Assembly: GCA_902628815.1 (NCBI GenBank)
Contig: CACOOK010000001.1
Coordinates: forward strand, 62,001-126,000
DNA from: an uncultured Pelagibacteraceae bacterium
GTDB taxonomy: Bacteria > Pseudomonadota > Alphaproteobacteria > Pelagibacterales > Pelagibacteraceae
DNA length: 64,000 nucleotides
Direction of reading: 5' to 3'
Position numbers and translations under genes: made by a program. Of this stretch, positions 10,220-19,535 are shown piece by piece (position 1 is the stretch's first letter; each line of letters begins with the position of its first letter). The notes beneath the pieces are model-generated. The model saw nothing but the letters and a program-made list of their open reading frames with translations, was not told the DNA's origin and did no database searches.

Positions 10220-13087
10220 ATGATTGACGATAATTCAAAAGAATTTATTAAAAGACATATTGGTCCTTCTGAGGAAGATCAATCTAAAATGTTGCAATAC
10301 GTTGGATATAAGACACTAGATGATCTAATGAGCAATACTGTGCCAGAAAAAATCCTTTTAAAGGAAGATCTTAAAATCGATCAGCCAATGTCAGAAAACG
10401 ATGCTTTAAAAAAATTAAAATCTATATCTAAAAAAAATAAAATCTTTAAAAATTTTATTGGTATGGGATACTATAATTCTATTACACCAAATGTAATTCT
10501 AAGAAATATTTTAGAAAATCCAGGATGGTATACATCCTACACACCTTATCAGCCTGAAGTTGCGCAAGGTCGTCTTGAAATGCTATTAAATTTTCAACAA
10601 TCAATTATTGACTTAACAGGCATGGATATAGCTAACGCTTCTTTGTTAGATGAAGCAACAGCAACTGCAGAAGCAGTTGGTTTAAGCCAGAGATTAGATA
10701 AGACTAATTCAAAAAAAATATTTATTTCAAGCAATTGTAATCCCCAGACAATTGATCTCATAAAGACAAGAACAAATCCTTTTGGTTTAGAATTGATCAT
10801 TGGTGACGAAAAAAATGAACTTACAAAAATTAATGAAGATATTATTTGTGGAGTTTTATCTTACCCGGGAACTTTAGGCGAGATAAACGATCCTAGTGAA
10901 AGCATCAGTCAAATACACAAAAAAAATGGAAAAGCTATTTTGGTTTGCGATCTATTGGCTTTAGCTAGATTGAAAACTCCCGCTGAACTTGGAGCTGACA
11001 TTGCTGTCGGCAGCGCTCAAAGATTCGGTATCCCAATGGGATACGGCGGGCCTCATGCAGCATTTTTTGCTACAAAAGAAGAATTTAAAAGATCAATGCC
11101 AGGAAGAATAATAGGCGTTTCAAAAGATAGACACGGAAAAAAAGCTTACAGACTCTCTTTACAAACTAGGGAGCAACACATTAGAAGAGATAAAGCAACA
11201 AGCAATATTTGCACTGCTCAAGCATTACTAGCTATCATTTCTGCTGCCTTTGCAATTTATCATGGACCTGAAGGAATACTTAAAATAGCGAATAGAACTT
11301 CTAAACTAGCTAAAATTTTTGCTGATAACATTAAAACAGGTGGTTACAAGATTTTATCAGATCATTTCTTCGATACCGTTACAATTAAGACTAATGAAAA
11401 AACAAATCCTATTTATGAGGCTGCACTAAAAGAGAATATAAACCTTAGAAAAGTTGATAAAGATCATTTATCAGTTGCTTTTGATGAAGCAAAAAAGCTT
11501 GATGACGTTAATTTACTATTAAAGTTATTTGGGGTTTCTAAAATTATAAAACAAGACGTTAAGGTTGAATTAGATAATCTTCCAAAAAATCTTTTAAGAA
11601 CTTCAAAATATTTAACTCATCCAGTTTTTAACAAGTACCATTCCGAAACTGAGATGCTAAGATATCTAAAGAAACTTGAAGATTGTGATATTGCACTTAA
11701 TAGATCAATGATTGCTTTAGGATCTTGTACAATGAAACTCAATGCAACAGCAGAATTAATTCCTATTACTTGGAAAGAGTTTTCACTTCCACATCCTTTT
11801 GTTCCTACAAATCAAATGGAGGGTTATAAGATTCTTTTTAATGATCTAATAAACGATCTGAAAGAAATTACCGGATATGACGCAGTTTCTTTACAGCCTA
11901 ACTCTGGGGCTCAAGGAGAGTATGCAGGTCTAATGACTATAAGAAAATTTCATAAAAATAATAATCAAGACAATCGTAACGTTTGTCTAATTCCGGACTC
12001 TGCTCATGGAACTAATCCTGCAAGCGCCCAAATGTGTGGGATGAAAGTAGTTGTAGTCAATTGTGACGACGATGGAAACGTCGATATTGATGATCTTAAA
12101 AATAAAGCTGAAAAACACTCAAAAGATTTAGCTGCTTTAATGGTAACATATCCTTCTACTCATGGAGTATTCGAGGAAAAAATCATGGATATTTGTGAAG
12201 TAATTCATAAGCACGGCGGACAAGTTTATATGGACGGAGCAAATCTAAATGCACTTGTAGGTGTCGCGAAACCAGGAAAATTTGGACCGGATGTTTGTCA
12301 TATTAATTTACATAAAACATTCTGTATACCTCACGGAGGAGGTGGACCAGGAATGGGTCCAATTGCTTGCGCTAAACACTTAGCTGAATTTTTACCAACA
12401 CACAAAATAATTAAAGAAGCTGGCCCTAAGAGTGGAATGGGAGCCGTATCGGCTGCTCCTTGGGGTAGTTCAAGTATACTTCCAATATCTTGGATGTATA
12501 TAAAGATGATGGGTGCTGAAGGATTGAAAAAAGCCTCACAAGTTTCAATTTTAAATGCAAATTACATTTCAAAGAAATTATCCAAAGATTACAAAGTTCT
12601 TTACACTGGTAAAAATGGTAATGTTGCACATGAATGTATAATTGATATCCGACCAATTAAAGCAAGTTCAGGAATCTCTGAGGAGGATTTAGCAAAAAGA
12701 CTAATTGACTTTGGCTACCATGCTCCAACAATGTCATGGCCAGTTGCTGGTACAATCATGATTGAGCCAACTGAAAGTGAAAATTTGGAGGAAATTGATA
12801 AATTTTGTAATGCACTTATAAAAATTAAAAAAGAGATAAATTTAGTGGAGTCATCAAAATTCGACAAAATAGATAACCCGCTGAAAAATGCACCTCATAC
12901 TTATGTTGAATTAGCTTCTAGCGAGTGGAAGCATGCTTACTCAAGAGAGGAAGCAGCTTTTCCAACTGAGTATGTAAAAAATAATAAATATTGGGCACCA
13001 GTTGCTAGAGTAGATAACGTTTTTGGAGATAGAAATTTAGTATGTTCTTGTCCTTCAATGGATGAATATAAAGATGAAGCCGCTTAA
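10220..13087 (+). CDS. gcvP: Glycine dehydrogenase (decarboxylating), P protein
   Basis: A 955-residue fused P protein, containing both halves that are separate GcvPA/GcvPB in some bacteria. The PLP lysine is K699 in NLHKTFCIPHGGGGPGMGP. The N-terminal half begins with the typical FIKRHIGPSEEDQSKML segment. It decarboxylates glycine and loads the aminomethyl group on the H-protein lipoyl arm. It is the last gene of the riboswitch-controlled operon; the next gene begins 9 bases later and may be read through. Glycine cleavage feeds one-carbon units and CO2/ammonia. Confidence 0.97.
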   Translation: MIDDNSKEFIKRHIGPSEEDQSKMLQYVGYKTLDDLMSNTVPEKILLKEDLKIDQPMSENDALKKLKSISKKNKIFKNFIGMGYYNSITPNVILRNILENPGWYTSYTPYQPEVAQGRLEMLLNFQQSIIDLTGMDIANASLLDEATATAEAVGLSQRLDKTNSKKIFISSNCNPQTIDLIKTRTNPFGLELIIGDEKNELTKINEDIICGVLSYPGTLGEINDPSESISQIHKKNGKAILVCDLLALARLKTPAELGADIAVGSAQRFGIPMGYGGPHAAFFATKEEFKRSMPGRIIGVSKDRHGKKAYRLSLQTREQHIRRDKATSNICTAQALLAIISAAFAIYHGPEGILKIANRTSKLAKIFADNIKTGGYKILSDHFFDTVTIKTNEKTNPIYEAALKENINLRKVDKDHLSVAFDEAKKLDDVNLLLKLFGVSKIIKQDVKVELDNLPKNLLRTSKYLTHPVFNKYHSETEMLRYLKKLEDCDIALNRSMIALGSCTMKLNATAELIPITWKEFSLPHPFVPTNQMEGYKILFNDLINDLKEITGYDAVSLQPNSGAQGEYAGLMTIRKFHKNNNQDNRNVCLIPDSAHGTNPASAQMCGMKVVVVNCDDDGNVDIDDLKNKAEKHSKDLAALMVTYPSTHGVFEEKIMDICEVIHKHGGQVYMDGANLNALVGVAKPGKFGPDVCHINLHKTFCIPHGGGGPGMGPIACAKHLAEFLPTHKIIKEAGPKSGMGAVSAAPWGSSSILPISWMYIKMMGAEGLKKASQVSILNANYISKKLSKDYKVLYTGKNGNVAHECIIDIRPIKASSGISEEDLAKRLIDFGYHAPTMSWPVAGTIMIEPTESENLEEIDKFCNALIKIKKEINLVESSKFDKIDNPLKNAPHTYVELASSEWKHAYSREEAAFPTEYVKNNKYWAPVARVDNVFGDRNLVCSCPSMDEYKDEAA

Positions 13088-13096
13088 CCTTTTTTA

Positions 13097-14323
13097 ATGA
13101 AAATTGCTGTTATCGGCTCAGGTATCTCAGGATTATCTTCCGCATATTTTCTTTCAAAAAAATATAAAGTTGATCTATACGAAAAAGACGATCACTTTGG
13201 AGGACATTCTTTTACCTACGAGATTAAAGAGGGTGATAAGATTGTTCCAGTAGATCTAGGCTTTATTGTTTTTAATAAGGTTACTTATCCCAATTTAGTA
13301 GATTTTTTTAATGAATTAAAAGTTCCTTATGAAAAAAGTGATATGTCATTTTCTGTATCAATTAAGAATAGCAATGTGGAATATAGCGGAACTGGCATAG
13401 GAGGTATTTTTGCAAATAAATTGAATTTTTTTAATTTAAAATTTTTAAATATGATTAGAGAAATAATTTTATTTTATAAAGCCGCTCCAAAATTACTTGA
13501 AAGTGACATTAAAGAAGAAACCCTAGGCAGTTTTCTTAATAAAAACAAGTTATCAAATTACTTTATAGAGTATCACTTAATACCTATGGTTGCAGCTATC
13601 TGGTCAATGCCATTTAATAAAGCAAAGGAAATGCCATTAAAATTCTTTTTAAATTTTTTTACTAATCATGGCTTATTTAAATTTAAAAATAGACCACAAT
13701 GGTTTACAGTTTCAAATAGAAGTAGAGCTTATGTAAAAAAAGTAACAGATAAAATTAGTGGGGAAATTTTTAAAAATTATAAAGTGGACAAGTTAATTAG
13801 AAGCGATGATAATATCAGAGTAATTATTGGCAATGAATTTATTGATTATGATCAAGTTGTTCTAGCCTCCCATGCAGACCAAAGTTTAAGAATGTTAGAA
13901 AATCCAACTGAACAAGAAAAAAATATATTGGAAAAATTTAGTTATGTAAAAAATGAGGCTTATTTACATACCGATGAGAGATTAATGCCTCTTAAAAAAA
14001 GGGCATGGTCTAGTTGGAACTCTATTTCAGATGGAGAAAAGACATGCATTACCTATTGGTTAAATAAACTACAAAATTTAGATACAACTAAAGATTATTT
14101 TTTAACTTTAAACCCTATTTATAAAATTAATGAAAATTCTGTTATAAAAAAAGTAAATTTTACTCATCCTTATTTGAACTCAAAGAATACCGCGCTTCAA
14201 AAAGACCTAAGATTAATACAGGGAAAAAAAAGGACATGGTTTTGTGGAAGTTATTTTGGTTATGGTTTTCATGAAGATGGATTAAAATCATCTATAGATT
14301 TAATAAATAACTTTAAAATTTGA
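13097..14323 (+). CDS. Flavin amine-oxidase-like FAD oxidoreductase of a lipid-modification cluster
   Basis: A 408-residue protein with an N-terminal FAD fold (IAVIGSGISGLSSAYFLSKK) and the ERY-like segment YEKDDHFGGHSFTYE. The C-terminal FAD motif is FCGSYFGYGFHEDGLKSS. This form, followed by DUF1365 and a Cfa-like methyltransferase, is a conserved trio in proteobacteria and in the Rhodobacter singlet-oxygen regulon, where such flavoproteins act on fatty-acyl chains of membrane lipids. It overlaps the DUF1365 start by one base. The exact reaction (desaturation, isomerisation or oxidation of acyl chains) is inferred from neighbours only. Confidence 0.85.
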   Translation: MKIAVIGSGISGLSSAYFLSKKYKVDLYEKDDHFGGHSFTYEIKEGDKIVPVDLGFIVFNKVTYPNLVDFFNELKVPYEKSDMSFSVSIKNSNVEYSGTGIGGIFANKLNFFNLKFLNMIREIILFYKAAPKLLESDIKEETLGSFLNKNKLSNYFIEYHLIPMVAAIWSMPFNKAKEMPLKFFLNFFTNHGLFKFKNRPQWFTVSNRSRAYVKKVTDKISGEIFKNYKVDKLIRSDDNIRVIIGNEFIDYDQVVLASHADQSLRMLENPTEQEKNILEKFSYVKNEAYLHTDERLMPLKKRAWSSWNSISDGEKTCITYWLNKLQNLDTTKDYFLTLNPIYKINENSVIKKVNFTHPYLNSKNTALQKDLRLIQGKKRTWFCGSYFGYGFHEDGLKSSIDLINNFKI

Positions 14324-15081
14324 TGAACTCTTGCATTTACAATGGTGAAGTAACTCATACAAGATTTAAACCTGTAAGACATTTCTTAAAATATAAAACT
14401 TTCTCACTATTAGTTGATTTAGATGAAATCAATCAATTAGACAGATCAATAAACATCTTCTCTCATAATAAGTTTAACATTTTTAGCTTCTATGACAAAG
14501 ATCATGGAGAACGTGACGGAAGCAATTTAAAAGAATGGGTTCTTAAAAATATTAGCAATTTCAATATAAAAGAAGAAATTAATAAAGTTAAAATACTTTG
14601 TTATCCAAGAATTTTTGGTTATGTGTTCAATCCTTTAAGTATTTTTTACTGCTACGAGGATAATAAATTAAAGGTGATTTTTTACGAGGTAAAAAATACT
14701 TTTAATGAGCAGCATACATACATTTTTAAGATTAAAGACAATGAGGAAATAGTTCAAAAATGCAAAAAAAAGTTTTACGTATCACCATTTATGGATATGG
14801 AAACTTACTATAATTTTAAATTACTCAATCCCAACGATAAACTTTCAGTCTTTATAAAACAAACAGACCTTATAGGAACAGTTTTAACAGCCACCCAAAC
14901 AGGAGAGAGAAAAGAATTCAGCTCAAAACAACTCATAGTTAACTTTTTTAAGTATCCCTTGATGACAATTAAAATTATTAGTTCGATACATTTTGAAGCA
15001 TTACTTTTATGGAAAAAAGGGGCAGTATATAGAAAAAGAGATAATAAAATAAAAAATAATTTAAGTTACGAAGAATATTAA
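14323..15081 (+). CDS. DUF1365 family protein
   Basis: About 252 residues from the ATG at 14323, which overlaps the preceding stop (TGATG). The start CIYNGEVTHTRFKPVRHFLKY and the segment CYPRIFGYVFNPLSIFYCY are signatures of DUF1365, whose members almost always lie between a flavin amine oxidase and a Cfa-like methyltransferase. No enzymatic activity is established to my knowledge. The later YVSPFMDME motif is also typical. Overlapping start and stop codons on both sides indicate tight co-translation. Confidence 0.88.
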   Translation: MNSCIYNGEVTHTRFKPVRHFLKYKTFSLLVDLDEINQLDRSINIFSHNKFNIFSFYDKDHGERDGSNLKEWVLKNISNFNIKEEINKVKILCYPRIFGYVFNPLSIFYCYEDNKLKVIFYEVKNTFNEQHTYIFKIKDNEEIVQKCKKKFYVSPFMDMETYYNFKLLNPNDKLSVFIKQTDLIGTVLTATQTGERKEFSSKQLIVNFFKYPLMTIKIISSIHFEALLLWKKGAVYRKRDNKIKNNLSYEEY

Positions 15082-16271
15082 TGAGTTTTATAAAAATTTC
15101 TGAAAGATTTGTTTTAAATAAATTAAAGAAAATTTCACAAGGAAATTTAAAACTTATTAATTATGATGGAAAAGTTTTTCACTTTGGAGACTTAGAGAGC
15201 AAATTATCATCAAATATTAAAATTAATAACCCTAATTTTTACTTAAATGTCGTTATGGGTGGAAGCTCAGCTTTAGGAGAAGCTCATATGAAGAAAGATT
15301 TTTACACCTCAAATTTAACAAATTTAATTGAACTTACAGCTAGAAATATTAACACAATCTATTCTTTTTCAGGAAGTTTAAAATTACAAAAAATCAAAAA
15401 TTTTTTGAAAAAAATATTTGCATCAAATACAAAATCTAAAAGCAGAAAATATATTTCAAAACATTATGATTTAGGAAATGAATTTTTCTCATTGTGGCTT
15501 GATAAATCTCTTACATATTCCAGCGCGGTTTATAAAAACGAGAAAGATGATTTAGAAATAGCTCAAAGAAATAAATTTCAAGAGTTGATAAATTTGATGA
15601 ATATAAAAGACGGTAACAAGGTTTTAGAGATAGGATGTGGTTGGGGAGGCTTTGCTGAGTTCCTAGCTAAACATTATGATGTGAGCGTAGACTGTATCAC
15701 GATTTCAAAAAATCAATATGAATTTACTAAAAGAAAGATATTTGACTCAGGGTTAAACAATAAAGTTAATGTTAAATTTTTAGATTATAGAGATCTGAAG
15801 GAAAAATACGATCACGTAGCTTCCATAGAAATGATAGAGGCTGTTGGTGAAAAATATATGGATCAATATTTTGGTACAATTAAAAAAGTACTTAACAATA
15901 ATGGTACTGCTGCAATTCAAGGCATCGTGATAAAAGACGATTTATTCGAAAGATACAGAGCAAATGAGGACTTTATTCAAAAATATATATTTCCAGGTGG
16001 GTTTTTACCTTCAATTAAATTTATGGAAAATATAATTAAAAAAAATAATCTAAAACTAGAACGAATTAATAGTTACTCAGACGATTATGCCAGAACTCTA
16101 GCGACTTGGAGAGAAAATTTTTTAGGTGTTTGGGAAAAAATTAGCCCTCTTGGTTTTGATGATTATTTTAAGCGCATGTGGGAATTTTATTTATCTTATT
16201 GTGAAGGCGGTTTTAAGTCTAAAAACATTAACTTGATTCAATTCTCTATGTCTAATAGATATTCATTATGA
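15081..16271 (+). CDS. Cyclopropane-fatty-acid synthase-like SAM methyltransferase
   Basis: A 396-residue protein with the Cfa fold: an N-terminal lipid-binding part and a Rossmann domain with the SAM motif VLEIGCGWGGFAEFLA. Such enzymes methylate double bonds of phospholipid acyl chains. Compared with E. coli Cfa (bicarbonate site C139, E239, H266, Y317 from memory), this protein keeps E253 and Y336 but has S148 in place of the Cys and Q280 in place of the His. That favours methylation without ring closure (branched or furan-type fatty acids) over cyclopropane formation. I therefore do not assign the symbol cfa. It overlaps the next gene by 4 bases. Confidence 0.88.
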   Translation: MSFIKISERFVLNKLKKISQGNLKLINYDGKVFHFGDLESKLSSNIKINNPNFYLNVVMGGSSALGEAHMKKDFYTSNLTNLIELTARNINTIYSFSGSLKLQKIKNFLKKIFASNTKSKSRKYISKHYDLGNEFFSLWLDKSLTYSSAVYKNEKDDLEIAQRNKFQELINLMNIKDGNKVLEIGCGWGGFAEFLAKHYDVSVDCITISKNQYEFTKRKIFDSGLNNKVNVKFLDYRDLKEKYDHVASIEMIEAVGEKYMDQYFGTIKKVLNNNGTAAIQGIVIKDDLFERYRANEDFIQKYIFPGGFLPSIKFMENIIKKNNLKLERINSYSDDYARTLATWRENFLGVWEKISPLGFDDYFKRMWEFYLSYCEGGFKSKNINLIQFSMSNRYSL

Positions 16272-16792
16272 AAAAGTTTATAGGACTATGTTTACTAATT
16301 TTAACAACAGGATGCGCAAATAAAATGAAACCAACAGATTTTAAAGATCAAAAACCAAGACTAGTTATCGAAAATTATTTATCAGGTAACGTTAAAGCTT
16401 GGGGAGTATTACAAAATAGATCTGGGAAAGTTACAAGGCAATTTAAAGCAGATTTAAACGGAAAATGGGATGGTTCCCAGTTAATTTTAGACGAAGTGTT
16501 TGATTGGAACGATGGGGAAAGACAAACTCGTCAATGGACCATTAAAAAAATTGATGAAAATAATTATGAAGGAACAGCCTCTGATGTAGTAGGTACAGCT
16601 AAAGGATATTCATATGGCCCAGCTTTTAAGTTCGAGTATGTATTGCTTGTGCCAATTAAAGGCAAAAATGTTAAAATTACTTTTGACGATTGGATTTTTA
16701 TGCAAGATGAACGTGTGGCAATAAATAGAGCGACAATGACTAAATTTGGAATTAAAGTCGCCGAATTAACTGTTATGTTTGTGAAAGATTAA
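16268..16792 (+). CDS. DUF3833 lipoprotein
   Basis: A 174-residue protein with a lipoprotein signal peptide (lipobox LTTGC, acylated Cys16). The rest is a compact beta-rich domain rich in Trp, with MQDERVAINRATMTKFG near the end, as in DUF3833 proteins. These are regular partners of the Cfa/DUF1365/flavoprotein trio in proteobacteria and may bind lipid in the periplasm, since the fold is described as lipocalin-like. The function is unknown. The ATGA overlap with the methyltransferase supports one operon. Confidence 0.85.
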   Translation: MKKFIGLCLLILTTGCANKMKPTDFKDQKPRLVIENYLSGNVKAWGVLQNRSGKVTRQFKADLNGKWDGSQLILDEVFDWNDGERQTRQWTIKKIDENNYEGTASDVVGTAKGYSYGPAFKFEYVLLVPIKGKNVKITFDDWIFMQDERVAINRATMTKFGIKVAELTVMFVKD

Positions 16793-16793
16793 T

Positions 16794-17378
16794 ATGTTTG
16801 AACTTCCTAAATTAGATTACGCTAATTCGGCTCTTTCTCCGATAATGTCAGAGCAAACTTTGGATTTACATCATGGTAAGCACCACCAAACATATATTAC
16901 AAATCTTAATAATTTTATAAAAGGTTCTGATTATGAAAAATTGTCTCTAGAAGAAATAATTAAAAAGTCATCTACTGAAAAAAAAGCAGGTATTTTTAAC
17001 AACGCAAGTCAACACTGGAATCATAATCTTTTTTGGAAATGCATGAAACCTAATGGAGGCGGAAACGTTCCATCAAAACTTGAAAATAAAATTAAACAAG
17101 ATTTTGGAAGTTTTGAAAAATTCAGGGAAGAATTCATCAATGCTGGAGTCACTCAGTTTGGATCTGGATGGTGCTGGTTATCTTTAAAAGAAGATAAGCT
17201 TGTAGTAACTAAATCCCCAAATGCCGAAAACCCAATCATTCATAATATGAAACCTATATTAGGGTGTGATGTCTGGGAACATTCTTATTACCTAGATTAC
17301 AGAAATAAAAGACCAGCTTACCTAGAGAACTTTTTTGATAAACTAATTAATTGGGAATTTGTAGAATCAAACTTATAA
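16794..17378 (+). CDS. sodB: Iron superoxide dismutase
   Basis: A 194-residue Fe/Mn-type SOD. It dismutates superoxide in the cytoplasm. Metal ligands are seen in the order HHGKHHQTYI (His26), ASQHWNHNLFW (His), and DVWEHSYYLDYRNKRPAY (Asp and His). The FNNASQHWNH and GSGWCWL segments suggest the iron form. It starts one base after the DUF3833 gene, which ties an oxidative-stress enzyme to the lipid-modification operon. Confidence 0.95.
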   Translation: MFELPKLDYANSALSPIMSEQTLDLHHGKHHQTYITNLNNFIKGSDYEKLSLEEIIKKSSTEKKAGIFNNASQHWNHNLFWKCMKPNGGGNVPSKLENKIKQDFGSFEKFREEFINAGVTQFGSGWCWLSLKEDKLVVTKSPNAENPIIHNMKPILGCDVWEHSYYLDYRNKRPAYLENFFDKLINWEFVESNL

Positions 17379-17390
17379 CAATTGAATATT

Positions 17391-17801
17391 TTAATCTCTA
17401 TTTTTTCTTGCAAAAATAAACGATCTTACACATTGAATTAAAAAGTAGAGACCAGTCAGCAACATCATTATTTTAGACGTATCTGCCCAAAAATTTTCAA
17501 ACGCATATCCACTTATTATAGTTCTAATAAAATCTAGTCCGCCAAGAAAAATAATTAGACCAAAAATTACAACAATATGCATAAATAATTTTTTTTTTGA
17601 TGGCAACTTTATTGCTAAATATGAAAAAAAAAATAAAGGAAAACCTAAAAAAGACGGAATATAAGAAGTTGCTGAGGTACTCCCGCTAACAAAACTTACT
17701 ATTATTCCCCAAATAATTAAAAAAGTTCCATAATAAAGCGATAACTTTTCAATTGATAAATTTAAAACTTTAAATTCTTTGTTAAATTCTTCATTTTCCA
17801 T
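17391..17801 (-). CDS. Hypothetical membrane protein, four helices
   Basis: A 136-residue protein not recognised as a named family. It has a charged N-terminus (about 15 residues, Glu/Lys rich) and four predicted membrane helices: one near residues 22-45, one near 48-63, one near 72-90, and one near 108-128, ending in a basic tail (FARKNRD). It follows the monooxygenase-domain gene on the same strand with one base between them and ends tail to tail with sodB. Placement in the stress block is the only functional hint. Confidence 0.65.
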   Translation of the reverse strand: MENEEFNKEFKVLNLSIEKLSLYYGTFLIIWGIIVSFVSGSTSATSYIPSFLGFPLFFFSYLAIKLPSKKKLFMHIVVIFGLIIFLGGLDFIRTIISGYAFENFWADTSKIMMLLTGLYFLIQCVRSFIFARKNRD

Positions 17802-17802
17802 T

Positions 17803-18105
17803 TTAAATTACCTTTTCAAACCCCTCAAAATTAGGATGACCTAAATATAAATTTTGGTGTTGACCAGCATTTTTATGCGCAAGTCTAAAAGCTTCAGATT
17901 TAGTCCAATTTACAAAATCTTCTTTTGAACTCCAAATACTGTGTGATGCATAAAGTGTATGATCTTCCTTTTTTTCTCCTTTAACTAAATTAAACTTTTT
18001 AAACCCCGGCACATTTTCTAAATGCGTTTCTCTGTTTTTCCACACGTCTTCAAAAGCTTTTTCTTTTCCAAGGACTATTTTAAATCTATTCATTGCTATG
18101 TACAT
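17803..18105 (-). CDS. Antibiotic biosynthesis monooxygenase (ABM/IsdG-like) domain protein
   Basis: About 100 residues beginning MYIAMNRFKI. The ATG at 18105 is chosen because it comes one base after the stop of a small upstream gene; a longer frame from 18141 would cover that gene. The motifs NRFKIVLGKEKAFEDVWKNR, NVPGFKKFNLVKG, DHTLYASHSIW and the ending YLGHPNFEGFE match the small dimeric alpha+beta barrel monooxygenases related to haem-degrading IsdG/HmuQ-type proteins. A role in haem or quinone oxidation is possible; substrate unknown. Confidence 0.82.
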   Translation of the reverse strand: MYIAMNRFKIVLGKEKAFEDVWKNRETHLENVPGFKKFNLVKGEKKEDHTLYASHSIWSSKEDFVNWTKSEAFRLAHKNAGQHQNLYLGHPNFEGFEKVI

Positions 18106-18106
18106 A

Positions 18107-18226
18107 TTAAAAAAAATTACCAATTCCCAAGGTAGCTGCAACGATTAAAGCAAGCCATATTAGCCCTTTTATTAAAAAAAAGTAAAATCCTCCTACAATT
18201 ATGTTTTTATAAATTTTTTTTCTCAT
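18107..18226 (-). CDS. Small membrane protein, 39 residues
   Basis: Reading the complement from the ATG at 18226 gives 39 residues: a basic start (MRKKIYKNIIVGG) followed by one long hydrophobic helix (FYFFLIKGLIWLALIVAATLGIG) and a stop at 18107. A GGAGGA string inside the gene is not a start signal for another frame. The stop is one base from the ABM-domain start, so the two look co-translated. Frame conservation cannot be checked here, but the composition (basic cap plus a single clean helix) and the exact fit between neighbours support a real gene. Confidence 0.6.
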   Translation of the reverse strand: MRKKIYKNIIVGGFYFFLIKGLIWLALIVAATLGIGNFF

Positions 18227-18278
18227 AAATTATAATACAAAATTTTTAGTCAATAATTAAAGACTTTTTGTCTCAAGT

Positions 18279-19031
18279 TTAACGTTTAACTAATTTGTCT
18301 ACTAAAAATAGATAAAGTCTATAAGGCAATATTCTCAAAAATTTTAAAGTTAAAGTTAACCCTTTTGGGAAATGAATTTCAAAAGCATTTCCTTTCACCA
18401 AACCATTATAAATTTTATCTGCAGCGTATTCAGGAGTTTTTAAAAATGGCATAGGAAACTCGTTTTTATCGGTCAAAGGGGTTTTGATAAAACCTGGTGA
18501 TACAACTGAGACCCTCACTCCAAATTTTTTAAAATCAAAGTAAATACTCTCACTAAAATTAGTTAAAGCTGCTTTTGAGGGACCATAACCACTTGAATTT
18601 GGCAGACCTCTGTAACCTGCAATTGAAGAAACTATCGAAATTTGTCCAGATTTCTTATTTTTAAAATAATCTTCAACAACTTTTACACAATCAATAACCC
18701 CTAAAAAATTAACGTTAATTACATTTTTAATTTTATCTGGATCTATACTTTGCTCGTCTTTTGGCTCATAAGTTCCACTTGAAAATAAACAAATGTCAAT
18801 GTCACCAAAAGCATTTAAAATATCCTTAAAAACATTATTTATTTGGGACTGGTTGGTTACATCCAGGGGGAATGAACTTATGTTGTTATGTTTAGCTAAC
18901 TCATCTAAAAGTTCTTTTCTTCTTGCAGATACAGCAACTTTCCATCCTTCGTTAGCAAATTTCTCAGCTACCGCCTTCCCGATTCCGCTACTTGCACCTG
19001 TAATCCATATTTTTTTCTGATTTTCAGACAT
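18279..19031 (-). CDS. Short-chain dehydrogenase/reductase
   Basis: A 250-residue classical SDR. The cofactor motif is TGASSGIGKAVAEKF, with the basic residues SARRKELLDELA suggesting NADP. The catalytic Ser is in SIVSSIAGYRGLPNSSGYGPSKAAL and the Tyr-x3-Lys follows (YGPSK). The C-terminus (ILPYRLYLFLVDKLVKR) is amphipathic, possibly membrane associated. SDRs of this kind belong to the photo-oxidative stress regulons of Rhodobacter and Vibrio next to Cfa and photolyase genes. Substrate unknown. It is divergent from tspO. Confidence 0.88.
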   Translation of the reverse strand: MSENQKKIWITGASSGIGKAVAEKFANEGWKVAVSARRKELLDELAKHNNISSFPLDVTNQSQINNVFKDILNAFGDIDICLFSSGTYEPKDEQSIDPDKIKNVINVNFLGVIDCVKVVEDYFKNKKSGQISIVSSIAGYRGLPNSSGYGPSKAALTNFSESIYFDFKKFGVRVSVVSPGFIKTPLTDKNEFPMPFLKTPEYAADKIYNGLVKGNAFEIHFPKGLTLTLKFLRILPYRLYLFLVDKLVKR

Positions 19032-19052
19032 AAATTAGTTATACATTAATTT

Positions 19053-19517
19053 ATGACTAAGAATAAATATTTATCTCTTACATTCATTCTTTTAATAACA
19101 TTTTTAGCATCTGCAATTGGTGGATTTACTACTGCAAATTTTAAAGAGCCTTGGTATTCTCAGATAATTCTGCCTAGTTTCAATCCTCCAAGCTGGGTGT
19201 TTGGGCCTGTATGGACAGCTTTATACATCTTAATGTCAATAGCAATTTGGCGTATTTGGATCAAATATTATGATAATAAGATTTTAAATTTATATTTTTT
19301 TCACCTCTTTTTTAATATTATTTGGAGCATTATTTTTTTTGGTTTTCATCAAATAGGATTAGCGTTAATAGATTTACTTATAATTCTCATATTTATAGTG
19401 CTCTTAATGAAAATTTATTATTCGAAGGATAAGATTAGTTTTTCTCTGATGGTTCCTTACTTTTTATGGAGCAGTTATGCTTTAGTGCTAAACTTTAATA
19501 TTTTTATTTTAAACTAA
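19053..19517 (+). CDS. tspO: TspO/MBR family membrane protein
   Basis: A 154-residue five-helix protein. Diagnostic segments are FNPPSWVFGPVWTALYILM, the Asn/Trp-rich FNIIWSIIFFG, and VPYFLWSSYALVLNFNIF. TspO binds porphyrins and sterol-like ligands in the outer or inner membrane and in Rhodobacter it regulates pigment genes in response to oxygen and light. Its position 21 bases from the divergent SDR fits the light and oxygen stress theme of this block. Confidence 0.93.
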   Translation: MTKNKYLSLTFILLITFLASAIGGFTTANFKEPWYSQIILPSFNPPSWVFGPVWTALYILMSIAIWRIWIKYYDNKILNLYFFHLFFNIIWSIIFFGFHQIGLALIDLLIILIFIVLLMKIYYSKDKISFSLMVPYFLWSSYALVLNFNIFILN

Positions 19518-19535
19518 ATTAAGCTATATACACGA

